Shown here piece by piece: positions 1 to 10,020 of a stretch of DNA of 44,084 nt. The stretch is from Azospirillaceae bacterium (GTDB taxonomy: Bacteria; Pseudomonadota; Alphaproteobacteria; Azospirillales; Azospirillaceae): positions 1 to 44,084 of the forward strand of contig JANQHG010000021.1 of assembly GCA_028277115.1 (NCBI GenBank), written 5' to 3'. The position numbers were made by a program, and so were the translations under genes. Under the pieces are notes generated by a model. The model had not been told where the DNA came from. It saw only the letters and a program-made list of their open reading frames with translations, and did not search any database. Position 1 is the stretch's first letter. The number at the start of each line of letters is the position of its first letter.

Positions 1-169
1 GGAAGGCGGCGCCGCCGGCCACCGGCGCCGCCGGACCGATGTGGTAGAGATCGACCGGGATCGACGAGGTGGCGGCGCCGCCCGGACGCTCGGCGATCGG
101 CACCCCCAACAGCGCCAGCGCCAACGCAGCGGCGTGAAGAAGGCTCGACAGGATCAGACCAAAGCGCAT
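1..169 (-). CDS. tolA: TolA-like protein, N-terminal part (runs off the window)
   Basis: Only the first 56 codons are in the window. The translation starts MRFGLILSSLLHAAALALLG, a short cytoplasmic start followed by one hydrophobic helix that carries the Ser-x-x-x-His motif (SLLHAAAL) with which TolA and TonB contact their proton-channel partners. It is followed by an Ala/Gly/Pro-rich stretch, as expected for the start of the periplasmic arm. It lies 59 bases downstream of tolR on the same strand, the usual tolQRA order. Known role: TolA links the inner-membrane TolQR motor to TolB/Pal and helps outer-membrane constriction at division. The identity rests on the helix and the position; the diagnostic C-terminal domain is not visible. 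Confidence 0.75.
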   Translation of the reverse strand, partial: MRFGLILSSLLHAAALALALLGVPIAERPGGAATSSIPVDLYHIGPAAPVAGGAAF

Positions 170-228
170 GGGGTGCCTCTTTGCCCTACTCTCTCCAAGC
201 GGGTCCGGCCCGCCTTACCGGACCGCCG

Positions 229-684
229 TCACAGCTCGTCCGGGCGGCCGCTCGGCAGGTCGGCGACCAGGCCGATCTTGTGGTAGCCGGCCGCCGAGAT
301 CAGCCCCATCACCTGGAGCATCCGGCCATAGGTCAGGTTGCGATCGCCGCGCACCAGGATGCGCGCGTCCGGGTTGCGGTTGGTCAACACGCCCAACAAC
401 GGCGTCAGATGCCCGATCCCGACCTCGGTCTCCTGGACATAGATCCGGCCGTCGGGCAGCACGGTGACGAACAACGGTTCTTGTTCGGTCGGCAGCGGCG
501 CTGCGCGGGTGCGCGGCAGATCGACCGGCACGCCGACGCTGAGCAGGGGGGCTGCGACCATGAACACGATCAACAACACCAGCATGACGTCGACGAACGG
601 GGTCACGTTGATTTCGCTGAGCGGTCGGTGGCCGCGGCCGAAGCGGCCGCGGCGGCCGGTGCGGCCGGTCATCGGGGACGGCAT
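229..684 (-). CDS. tolR: TolR, inner-membrane component of the Tol-Pal motor
   Basis: The 151-residue protein belongs to the ExbD/TolR family. After a basic N-terminus (RRGRFGRGHR) comes the signature LSEINVTPFVDVMLVLLIVF, in which the Asp of the single membrane helix (about residue 32) is the proton-carrying residue. The periplasmic part ends with the RGD..LTYGRMLQVM-type segment typical of the family. I chose the ATG at 684 because it gives a family-typical short N-terminus and lies 8 bases downstream of the tolQ stop; a longer reading frame in this phase runs back across tolQ and is not credible. It works with TolQ to energise TolA. Nothing unusual is seen. Confidence 0.95.
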   Translation of the reverse strand: MPSPMTGRTGRRGRFGRGHRPLSEINVTPFVDVMLVLLIVFMVAAPLLSVGVPVDLPRTRAAPLPTEQEPLFVTVLPDGRIYVQETEVGIGHLTPLLGVLTNRNPDARILVRGDRNLTYGRMLQVMGLISAAGYHKIGLVADLPSGRPDEL

Positions 685-692
685 GCGGCACC

Positions 693-1412
693 TCACCCTT
701 GCTCTTCGAGATGGCGCGACAACAAGGCCGCGAACTCCTCGGAAAACGCCTGCAGCCGGTCGCCATAGCGCGCGATGTCGGTGGCGAACTTGTTGTAGGC
801 GACCACCGCCGGGATCGCGGCCAACAGGCCGAGCGCGGTCGCGAACAACGCCTCGGCGATCCCGGGTGCCACCACCGCGAGGCTGGTGTCGTTGCTGTCG
901 GCGATCGCGGCAAAGCTGTTCATGATCCCCCACACCGTGCCGAACAGCCCGACGAACGGCGCGGTCGAGCCGACCGAGGCGAGGAAGGTCATGTTCTTTT
1001 CGACCGTGTCCATCTCGCGGCCGACCGTGACCGCCATCACCCGCTCGATCCGTTGCTGCAACCCGGCGCGCAGGCCACTGTCCCCCGTCAGCACCCGCTC
1101 GGACGCGAGACGCCATTCGCGCATGCCGGCGCAGAACACCGCGGCCGACGGATCGGGCGGCCGCTTCGACAGCTTGTCGTAGAGCTCGTCGAGCGAGCCG
1201 CCCGACCAGAACTGGTCTTCGAACCGGGTCGCGCGACCGTTCAGCCGGCGCATCCGCATGCTCTTGTCGAAAATGATCGCCCAGCTCCACACCGAGGCGG
1301 CCAGCAAGATCACAAGAACGATCTTGACGATAATGTCGGCTTGCAAGAACAGACCAAGGACCGACAGGTCGGTGGTCGGCAGCGTGCCGGGGTCAAGTAA
1401 AATCTGGTCCAT
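693..1412 (-). CDS. tolQ: TolQ, proton channel subunit of the Tol-Pal system
   Basis: The 239-residue protein has the ExbB/TolQ layout: an N-terminal membrane helix (about residues 25-47, IVKIVLVILLAASVWSWAII), a long cytoplasmic loop, then two C-terminal helices. The family core is visible as ASVGSTAPFVGLFGTVWGIM followed by the ALFATALGLLAAIPAVVAYN helix, which bears the Thr that faces the channel. TolQ assembles as a ring around TolR and uses the proton gradient to move TolA. The ATG at 1412 gives the normal length. It follows ybgC by 57 bases in the order ybgC-tolQ-tolR-tolA, which is the standard operon. Confidence 0.95.
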   Translation of the reverse strand: MDQILLDPGTLPTTDLSVLGLFLQADIIVKIVLVILLAASVWSWAIIFDKSMRMRRLNGRATRFEDQFWSGGSLDELYDKLSKRPPDPSAAVFCAGMREWRLASERVLTGDSGLRAGLQQRIERVMAVTVGREMDTVEKNMTFLASVGSTAPFVGLFGTVWGIMNSFAAIADSNDTSLAVVAPGIAEALFATALGLLAAIPAVVAYNKFATDIARYGDRLQAFSEEFAALLSRHLEEQG

Positions 1413-1469
1413 GTCGGGGTCCCGCTCCCAAGCAAAAAGGGTCGTACGAACAAAGCACCGCGCGCCCGC

Positions 1470-1919
1470 TCAGCGCGCCGGTGCCGGGCCGGCGAGCGCG
1501 ATCAAACGGTCGCGCAGGCTCGGCGGCAGGCGAACCGGCCGGCCGGCGCGGTTGAGACAGAACACTTGGACCTCGGCACGCGCCAGATGGTCCCCGTGGG
1601 TCCAGACCTCTTGGACCAGGGTCAGGATGGCACCGGTCATCTTGGTGATGACGGTACGGATCTCGAGCCGGTCGTCGAGCCGCGCCGGCCGCGCGAACCC
1701 GATTTCGAGCCGCCGCACCGCAAACCGCACCCCCGCCGCAGCGTCGAGCGCCGTGTGCTCGACGCCCAGGCTGCGCATCATCTCGGTACGGGCGCGTTCG
1801 ATGAATTTCAGATAGTTGGCATGATAGACGACGCCGCCGGCGTCGGTGTCCTCGTAATAGACCCGAACCGGGAACCGATGAACCCGGCCGTCAAGCGCTT
1901 GGTCGGGCGGCGGGCTCAT
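1470..1919 (-). CDS. ybgC: YbgC-type acyl-CoA thioesterase of the Tol-Pal operon
   Basis: This is a 149-residue single hotdog-fold protein. The active-site segment [19 protein letters not shown] (about residues 21-39) is the hallmark of the YbgC/4-hydroxybenzoyl-CoA thioesterase family, with the catalytic Asp in EDTDAGG. YbgC proteins hydrolyse short acyl-CoA esters and are usually the first gene of the tol-pal operon, as here. The start is the ATG at 1919, whose ATGA overlaps the ruvB stop codon, implying translational coupling with ruvB. A longer open frame in this phase extends back into ruvB and is a shadow. Confidence 0.92.
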   Translation of the reverse strand: MSPPPDQALDGRVHRFPVRVYYEDTDAGGVVYHANYLKFIERARTEMMRSLGVEHTALDAAAGVRFAVRRLEIGFARPARLDDRLEIRTVITKMTGAILTLVQEVWTHGDHLARAEVQVFCLNRAGRPVRLPPSLRDRLIALAGPAPAR

Positions 1920-3037
1920 GGGGCCTGCCTCCCGTCCGGGTCGGGCGCGAGGGACGCCAACAGGTCGCCGACCGGCGCGCCGGCGGCCGTCGTCGTGGTG
2001 GTGGTGGTCGGCGGCGCAAGGTCGAGCAGGCGCCATGCCGCCGCGGTCAGCGTCCGGCCACGCGGGGTGCGCTGGACCAGGCCCTGTTGCATCAGGAACG
2101 GCTCGATCACCTCGTCCAGGACATCGCGTTGCTCGGCCAGCGCGGCGGCCAGCGTGTCGAGCCCGGCCGGCCCGCCGTCGTAATTGCGCGCAAGACACGA
2201 GAGATAGCGCCGGTCCATCGCGTCAAGCCCGAGCCGATCGACCTCGAGCCGCGCCAAGGCGGCGTCGGCGACCGCGGCGTCGACCAGATCGGCGCCGGCG
2301 ACCACCGCGAAGTCGCGCACCCGGCGCAGCAGCCGCCCGGCGACCCGCGGCGTACCGCGGGCGCGCCGGGCGATCTCGGCCGCGCCGTCGGGGCTCAGCG
2401 CGAGCGCGAGCAAGCGGGCGCCACGGGCGACGATCGTCTCGAGCTCGGCCGGCGCGTAGAAGTCGAGCCGGAGCGGGATGCCGAAGCGCTCGCGCAACGG
2501 CCGGGTGATCAGGCCCGACCGGGTGGTCGCGCCGACCAGGGTGAACGGCGGCAGATCGATCCGGACCGAGCGCGCGCCCGGCCCCTCGCCGATGATCAGG
2601 TCGAGCTGGAAGTCCTCCATCGCCGGGTAGAGAATCTCCTCGACCGCGGGGGCCAGGCGATGGATCTCGTCGATGAACAGGACGTCGCGCGGCTCGAGAT
2701 TGGTCAACAGCGCCGCGAGGTCGCCGGCGCGCGCGATCACCGGGCCCGAGGTCGCGCGAAAGCCGGCGCCGAGCTCGCGCGCGACGATCTGGGCAAGCGT
2801 GGTCTTGCCGAGCCCGGGCGGCCCGTGGAGCAGGACATGGTCGAGCGCCTCGCCGCGGGCCCGGGCGGCGGCGACGAAGATGCGCAGGTTGTCGCACACG
2901 CCGCGCTGGCCGACGAAGTCGTCGAGCGTCTGGGGCCGCAGCGACGCCTCGGCCGCGTCCTCGCCGGCGCGCTGGCCCGCGACCAGGCGCGGCTCGGCCC
3001 CGGTGTCGGGCGTGGCGGCGGGCGCGGCGTCGCTCAC
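1916..3037 (-). CDS. ruvB: RuvB, Holliday junction branch-migration ATPase
   Basis: The 373-residue AAA+ motor drives branch migration of Holliday junctions with RuvA. Visible motifs are [12 protein letters not shown] near the N-terminus, Walker [12 protein letters not shown], Walker [10 protein letters not shown], the sensor region [18 protein letters not shown] and the C-terminal winged-helix part with [12 protein letters not shown]. It is about 30 residues longer than usual because of a low-complexity tail after the conserved LTAAAWRLL segment: a run of seven Thr followed by an Ala/Pro/Asp-rich end, encoded by an imperfect triplet repeat near 1987-2010. The gene overlaps ruvA upstream and ybgC downstream by 4 bases each, so the ruvCAB-ybgC block is probably one transcript. 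Confidence 0.97.
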   Translation of the reverse strand: MSDAAPAATPDTGAEPRLVAGQRAGEDAAEASLRPQTLDDFVGQRGVCDNLRIFVAAARARGEALDHVLLHGPPGLGKTTLAQIVARELGAGFRATSGPVIARAGDLAALLTNLEPRDVLFIDEIHRLAPAVEEILYPAMEDFQLDLIIGEGPGARSVRIDLPPFTLVGATTRSGLITRPLRERFGIPLRLDFYAPAELETIVARGARLLALALSPDGAAEIARRARGTPRVAGRLLRRVRDFAVVAGADLVDAAVADAALARLEVDRLGLDAMDRRYLSCLARNYDGGPAGLDTLAAALAEQRDVLDEVIEPFLMQQGLVQRTPRGRTLTAAAWRLLDLAPPTTTTTTTAAGAPVGDLLASLAPDPDGRQAP

Positions 3038-3720
3038 GACCGCTCCTCGCCGCGGGCACCCAGCGTGCGCAGCCCGTCACGGATCAGATCGGCGAGCGCC
3101 GCCGCGGCGCCGAGCCGGCGCCCGGCCTCCGTGACGGCGCCGAACGCTTCGCTGCGGCCGTAGCCGAGGTTGACCAGAGCCGACACCGCGTCGTGCGCCC
3201 GCGCGGTCGGATCGCCGTCGCCCGCCGCGGCCCCGGCGGCGGCCGCGGCCACCGGCCCGGCAGACGACGACGCCGACGGCAGCGCCGCGACCCGCCCGGA
3301 GGCGGTGTCGAGCGCGGCGGCACCGGCGCGCTCGCGCAGCTCGGCGACGATCCGGCCGGCGAGCTTGGGTCCGACCCCGTCGGCGCGGGCGAGCGCGGCG
3401 CGGTCTTGCGAGACCAGCGCGGCGACCAGACCTTCGACCGTGAGCACGCCCAAAATAGCGAGCGCGACCCGCGCCCCGACCCCTTGGACGGTCATGAGAT
3501 GGCGGAACCACTCGCGCTCCAGGGCGTCGGCGAAACCGAACAACTGGATGCGGTCGTCGCGCATCTGGGTGTCGATCGCCAGGCTGACCGGGCTGCCGGG
3601 GCTCCCGAGCGCGGCGAGCGTGCGGGTCGGGCACTGGACCAGGTAGCCGACGCCGCCGACGTCGATCACCACCGCGTCGGGACCGGCGGTGTCGAGGCGG
3701 CCGGTGAGCTTGGCGATCAT
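3034..3720 (-). CDS. ruvA: RuvA, Holliday junction DNA-binding subunit
   Basis: The 228-residue protein has the RuvA order: an N-terminal OB fold ([21 protein letters not shown]), a helix-hairpin-helix domain with [13 protein letters not shown] and [13 protein letters not shown], an Ala/Gly/Pro-rich flexible linker (about residues 140-175), and a C-terminal RuvB-binding domain ([15 protein letters not shown]). It binds four-way junctions as a tetramer and targets RuvB to them. The linker is somewhat longer than in Escherichia coli, common in GC-rich alphaproteobacteria. Start and stop overlap ruvC and ruvB by 4 bases. Confidence 0.96.
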   Translation of the reverse strand: MIAKLTGRLDTAGPDAVVIDVGGVGYLVQCPTRTLAALGSPGSPVSLAIDTQMRDDRIQLFGFADALEREWFRHLMTVQGVGARVALAILGVLTVEGLVAALVSQDRAALARADGVGPKLAGRIVAELRERAGAAALDTASGRVAALPSASSSAGPVAAAAAGAAAGDGDPTARAHDAVSALVNLGYGRSEAFGAVTEAGRRLGAAAALADLIRDGLRTLGARGEERS

Positions 3721-4280
3721 GACCGCTGCACACCCGGGGCGCCGGCGGCGGCCTGCCAGACCCGCCGGGTCGCGCGGTGGTGGACGTGGCAGATCGCGAC
3801 CGCCAGCGCGTCGGCGGCGTCGGCCGCCGCGCTGGCGCCGTCGCCATTGCCGCCGGTCGCCCCGGGCAACAAGACGTCGATCATCAGCTTGACCTGGTTC
3901 TTGTCGGCGTGGCCGGCGCCGACCACCGATTTCTTGATCAGGTTGGCGGCATACTCGGCGACCGGCAGCCCGGCGCGCGCCGGCACCAACAGGGCGACCC
4001 CGCGCGCAAGCCCGAGTTTCAGCGTCGAGCGCGCGTTGCGGTTGACGAAGGTTTCCTCGACCGCGGCCTCGTCGGGCCGGTAGCGCTCGAGCACGGCGTC
4101 GAGGCCGTCATGGAGCTGGCACAGCCGTTCGGCGAGCGGGCGGGCGTCGTCGGACGCGATCACCCCGGCGGCAACGTGGGCAAGCCGGTTGCCGTCGGCC
4201 TCGACGATGCCCCAGCCGGTCCGGACCAGGCCCGGGTCGATCCCGATCACGCGCACCCGGCGCCCCGCAGCCTCGGTCAT
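3717..4280 (-). CDS. ruvC: RuvC, Holliday junction endonuclease
   Basis: The 187-residue nuclease cleaves Holliday junctions after branch migration by RuvAB. The four acidic catalytic positions of the RNase-H-like fold are recognisable: Asp in [14 protein letters not shown] (residue 15), Glu in [12 protein letters not shown], and the late acidic pair in the [14 protein letters not shown] helix. The GHADKNQVK segment is also family-typical. I chose the ATG at 4280; the open frame continues upstream into yebC, but that extension has no RuvC homology. The start lies 11 bases after the yebC stop, and the gene overlaps ruvA by 4 bases. Confidence 0.95.
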   Translation of the reverse strand: MTEAAGRRVRVIGIDPGLVRTGWGIVEADGNRLAHVAAGVIASDDARPLAERLCQLHDGLDAVLERYRPDEAAVEETFVNRNARSTLKLGLARGVALLVPARAGLPVAEYAANLIKKSVVGAGHADKNQVKLMIDVLLPGATGGNGDGASAAADAADALAVAICHVHHRATRRVWQAAAGAPGVQRS

Positions 4281-4291
4281 GGCGCGGGGGC

Positions 4292-5041
4292 TCAGGCGGT
4301 CAAGCGCTCGAGGATCTCGTCGGCCACATCGAAGTTGCCGTCGACGTTCTGGACGTCGTCGTTGTCTTCGAGGACGTCGATCAGCTTGAACAGGCTGGTC
4401 GCGGTGTCCTCGTTGGGGCTGACGGTATTGAGCGGTCGCCATGACAGCCGGGCACTCTCCGGTTCGCCGAAGCGCTCTTCAAGCGCGTCGCGGACGGCGG
4501 TAAAGTCATCCGGTGCTGTGGTGATTTCATGGCCATTTTCGCCGGATTCGACATTTTCGGCCCCGGCGTCGAGCGCGGCTTCGAACATTTGATCGCCGTC
4601 CGCGGTCGCGGCCGGATAGACGATCAGACCGATCCGTTTGAACATGAAACTAACGGAATTGGTCTCACCGAGCGCGCCGCCGAACTTACTGAACGCGGCG
4701 CGCACTTCGGCCGCGGTGCGGTTGCGGTTGTCGGTCAGCGCCTCGACGATCAGGGCGATGCCGCCGGGGCCGTAGCCTTCGTAGCGGACCTCTTCGTAAT
4801 TGGCCGAGTCGCCGCCGGGCGAGCCGCTCTTGATCGCGCGGTCGATCCGGTCGCGCGGCATGTTCTGGGCCCGTGCCGCCTGGATCGCTTGGCGCAAGCG
4901 GGGATTGGCCCCGGGGTCGGGCAGCCCGGCGCGCGCGGCGACGGTGATCTCGCGCGCGAGCTTGTTGAAGACCTTGGCGCGCTTGGCATCCTGCGCGCCC
5001 TTGCGATGCATGATGTTCTTGAACTGGGAATGTCCGGCCAT
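4292..5041 (-). CDS. yebC: YebC/TACO1-family translation or regulatory factor
   Basis: The 249-residue protein opens with [20 protein letters not shown], the highly conserved YebC start, and contains the [17 protein letters not shown] core of the family. YebC proteins have been described as transcriptional regulators and, more recently, as factors easing ribosome stalling at proline runs. Location directly upstream of ruvC is a conserved arrangement. The ATG at 5041 is fixed by the conserved N-terminus; the frame stays open upstream but is non-homologous. It is the first gene of the minus-strand block, so its promoter should lie in the 5042-5484 gap. Confidence 0.95.
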   Translation of the reverse strand: MAGHSQFKNIMHRKGAQDAKRAKVFNKLAREITVAARAGLPDPGANPRLRQAIQAARAQNMPRDRIDRAIKSGSPGGDSANYEEVRYEGYGPGGIALIVEALTDNRNRTAAEVRAAFSKFGGALGETNSVSFMFKRIGLIVYPAATADGDQMFEAALDAGAENVESGENGHEITTAPDDFTAVRDALEERFGEPESARLSWRPLNTVSPNEDTATSLFKLIDVLEDNDDVQNVDGNFDVADEILERLTA

Positions 5042-5148
5042 ACGCCCCCACCGTCCCCGACCCGCCGGGGCTCCGCGTGCGCGCAACTCGGGCGGTTCCG
5101 CCCGATCTCGCAGCGCCGATTGTGCCAGATCCGGAGCCCCGGCACCAG

Positions 5149-5178
5149 ATCGTGTGGTGGGGGATCGTGTGGTGGGGG
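5149..5178. repeat. Perfect 15-base tandem duplication
   Basis: The unit atcgtgtggtggggg occurs twice head to tail (5149-5163 and 5164-5178) about 110 bases upstream of yebC. It could be a replication-slippage product or a doubled regulator site; nothing in the sequence decides between these. Confidence 0.8.
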
Positions 5179-5238
5179 CCTGGTCTGACGGTGGCGGCCG
5201 CGCCGATTGCAATGTGCCTCGGCCGATCACCAGCGCGA

Positions 5239-5302
5239 GGCCCGCGCCCCGACCGACCGGCGGTGCTCCGACCAAACGGAACGGTTCAACCGGATTTCGT
5301 AT
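5239..5302 (+). repeat. Dispersed 64-base repeat, copy 1
   Basis: The sequence from 5239 to 5302 matches 33575-33638 in the same orientation with three substitutions in 64 bases. It begins ggcccgcgccccgaccgacc and ends ccggatttcgtat, and includes a small inverted repeat cggttcaaccg. Weaker, gapped similarity continues about 20 bases upstream. It sits about 180 bases upstream of the formate dehydrogenase start. Not recognised as a known element. Confidence 0.85.
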
Positions 5303-5352
5303 TGTTCGGACTATGTCCCACTCACCGCAGGTTGTCGCCGCGGCTGCCTGCG

Positions 5353-5375
5353 ATCAACGCTCTGACCGCGTTGAT
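5353..5375. promoter_or_regulatory. Inverted repeat upstream of formate dehydrogenase
   Basis: Perfect 8-base arms atcaacgc and gcgttgat are separated by 7 bases (tctgacc), centred about 120 bases upstream of the first formate dehydrogenase gene. Size and position suit a dimeric regulator such as the LysR-type regulators that often accompany fds operons, but no such gene lies nearby. Candidate only. Confidence 0.35.
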
Positions 5376-5484
5376 GAACAAGGCAAGACGATGGCTTCCG
5401 GTGAAGGCGTTCTCGCGGATTTCGATTTGCCTTCGCACGGCGGGGAGCCCTAACCATTAGGTCTCTAGCCAAAGGAGGCGCGCG

Positions 5485-7193
<1,709 letters not shown>

Positions 7194-7197
<4 letters not shown>

Positions 7198-9989
7198 CCG
7201 ATCGGATCACCTTCAGCCTCGACGGGCGCATGGTCGAGGCCGCTCCGGGCGAGAGCCTTTGGCAGGTGGCCAAGCGTCTGGGCACCGTGATCCCCCATCT
7301 CTGCCACCGGGAGGCGCCGGGCTATCGCGCCGACGGCAACTGTCGCGCCTGCATGGTGGAGATCGAGGGCGAACGGGTCTTGGCGGCGTCGTGCATCCGG
7401 ATGCCGACCGCGGGCATGGTCGTGAAGACGCAAAGCGACCGCGCGGTGACGGCGCGCAAGATGGTCGTCGAACTGCTGTTGGCCGACCAGCCCGCCCGTG
7501 AGGATGCACACGACCGCTCCTCTCGGCTCTGGGAGACGGCCGACCGCCTGGGCGTGACCTGGGGCCGCTTCCCGGCGATCGAGACGGCGCGCGTCCCGCG
7601 CCGCGATGGCTCCCACGCCGCGATGAGGGTGAACCTCGACGCGTGCATTCACTGCGGTCTGTGCGTTCGCGCCTGCCGCGAGGTTCAGGTCAACGATGTG
7701 ATCGGCATGGCCCGCCGCGGCCGCGACGTCCGGATCGTCTTCGACCTGGGGGACCCTTTGGGGGCGTCGACCTGCGTCGCCTGCGGCGAGTGCGTACAAG
7801 CCTGTCCCACCGGTGCCTTGATGGCGGCGTCGGCGCTCGACGCGAACGAGCGCGGCGATACCAGGGCGTTTGACCGCGACGTCGAAAGCGTCTGCCCCTT
7901 TTGCGGGGTTGGTTGCCAGCTCAGTCTCAAGATCAAGGACGACAAGATCGCCTGGGTCGATGGGATCAACGGCCCGGCCAACGAGAACCGGCTGTGCGTC
8001 AAGGGGCGCTTCGGTTTCGACTATGTCCATCACGCGCACCGGCTGACCAAGCCGCTGATCCGCCGCGTCGACGCACCGCCCAAGGGTCTGAACGTCGATC
8101 CGGCCGACTGGCAAACCCATTTCCGCGCGGCGTCATGGGAGGAGGCGCTGGATGCGGCCGCCGCCGGCCTCGCGCGGCTGCGAAGCGATACCGGCACGCG
8201 GGTCGCGGGCTTCGGTTCGGCCAAGTGCTCGAACGAGGAGGCCTATCTTTTTCAAAAGCTGATCCGTCAGGGTTTCGGTCACAACAACGTGGATCACTGT
8301 ACACGGCTCTGCCACGCCTCGTCGGTGGCGGCCTTGATTGAGAATGTCGGCAGCGGCGCGGTCACGGCCGCGTTCAACGAGATCGAGAACGCCGACGCCG
8401 CGATCGTGATCGGCGCCAACTCGACCGAAAACCACCCGGTCGCTGCGACCTATTTCAAGCAGTTCGCCAAGCGCGGCGGTCAGCTGATCGTCATGGATCC
8501 GCGGGGTGTCGACCTCGCCCGCCATGCGACTTACCGGCTCAAGTTCCGCCCCGGTTCCGACGTGGCGATGCTGAACGCGCTCATGCACGTGATCGTCGAA
8601 GAAGGGCTCTACGATCGCCGGTACATCGAGGCGATGACGGAAGGTTTCGAGGAGATCAAGGTACATCTCAAGGGCTTCCCGCCCGAGAAGATGGCCGAGA
8701 TCTGCGGCATCGACGCCGGGACGCTGCGCGCGGTCGCCCGAACCTTCGCCCGCGCCCGGGCAGGGATGATCTTTTGGGGCATGGGCGTCTCACAGCACAT
8801 CCACGGCACCGACAACGCCCGGTGCCTGATCAGCCTCGCGCTGATGTGCGGCCATGTCGGGCGCCCCGGGACCGGGCTCCACCCGCTGCGCGGGCAGAAC
8901 AACGTGCAGGGGGCCTCGGACGCGGGGCTGATCCCGATGTTCCTGCCGGACTACAAGCCGGTCACCGATGACGGCGTGCGCTCGGCCTTCGCCGAGATCT
9001 GGAACGCCGGCGACTGGTCGAACGAGACGGGCCTGACCGTCGTCGAGATCATGGATGCGATCCACGCCGGAGACATTCGCGGCATGTACATCCTGGGCGA
9101 GAACCCGGCGATGTCGGACCCCGATGTCGAGCACGCCCGAGCCGCGCTTGCCAAGCTGCAGCACCTGGTTGTGCAGGACATCTTCCTGACCGAGACGGCG
9201 AACTATGCAGACGTGATCCTGCCGGCGTCGGCCTGGGCCGAGAAGATCGGGACGGTGACCAACACCAACCGCCAGGTGCAGATGGGCCGTCCCGCGGTGC
9301 CGCCGCCGGGGGCTGCGCAGGAAGACTGGTGGATCACCACCGAACTCGCCAAACGCCTGGGCCTGAACTGGACCTACCGCCACCCGCGCGAGGTCTTCAA
9401 CGAGATGAAGCGCTCGATGGCGTCGCTCGACAACATCACCTGGGAGCGGCTGGAGCGGCAGAATGTCGTGACCTATCCCTCGCGCTCGCCCGACGACCCG
9501 GGCCAATCGATCGTCTTCCGCGATGCGTTCCCGCGGCCGCAGGGCCGGGCAAGGTTTACGCCGGCCGCGATCGTGCCGCCGGCAGAAAGCCCGGATGCGC
9601 AGTTCCCGATGATTCTGACCACCGGCCGCCAGCTTGAACACTGGCACACCGGCGCGATGACCCGCCGCGCCAGCGTCTTGGATTGGGCCGAGCCCGAGGC
9701 CAACGCCTCGCTCCATCCCCGGACGCTGCGCGCCCTTGGCCTGGCTCCGGGAGACACCATCCGGATCGAGACCCGCCGCGGTGCGATCGAGATCATGGCC
9801 CGGGCCGACCGCGCGGTGGCGGAAGACATGGTCTTCGTGCCCTTCGCCTATGTCGAGGCCGCCGCCAATGTGCTGACCAATCCCCAGCTCGATCCCTATG
9901 GCAAGATTCCCGAGTTCAAATACGCGGCCTGCAGGGTTGAGAAGCAGCCGCCATGCTGTCGCTCGGCCGCCACCAAGCCAACCGGATGA
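7194..9989 (+). CDS. fdh1A: NAD-dependent formate dehydrogenase, catalytic alpha subunit (Mo/W-bisMGD)
   Basis: The 931-residue protein oxidises formate to CO2. From the N-terminus: a [2Fe-2S] ferredoxin domain (CHREAPGYRADGNCRAC), two [4Fe-4S] sets (CIHCGLCVRAC and CVACGECVQACP), the cluster of the catalytic domain (CPFCGVGCQ...LCVKGRFG), and the bis-MGD domains. The metal-ligand Cys is residue 373 in VDHCTRLCHASSV, followed by His374, as in Rhodobacter capsulatus FdsA; it is Cys, not selenocysteine. I chose the ATG at 7194, preceded by ggaggagg, which couples to the upstream stop; the open frame extends further 5' without homology. FdsD, FdhD and cofactor genes are absent here, so maturation must rely on genes elsewhere. 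Tungsten or molybdenum use cannot be told from sequence. Confidence 0.94.
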
Positions 9990-10020
9990 AGCCGGTTCGT
10001 CCCCCGTGAGTTTGGGGGGA
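9980..10020. terminator. Possible terminator between convergent genes
   Basis: Two small hairpins overlap the end of the formate dehydrogenase gene and fill the gap to tctA: aaccgg/ccggtt with a 6-base loop (9980-9997), and tccccc/ggggga with a 9-base loop (10000-10020). There is no T run on either strand, so intrinsic termination is only possible, not shown. Confidence 0.35.

Larger units (their letters stand above)
5042..5484. other. Divergent intergenic region between yebC and formate dehydrogenase
   Basis: This 443-base gap separates genes pointing away from each other and should hold both promoters. It contains a 15-base tandem duplication (5149-5178), one copy of a 64-base dispersed repeat (5239-5302), an 8-base-arm inverted repeat (5353-5375), and a strong Shine-Dalgarno aaaggagg ending 7 bases before the formate dehydrogenase start. 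I found no convincing coding region and no clear -35/-10 pair. Confidence 0.6.
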
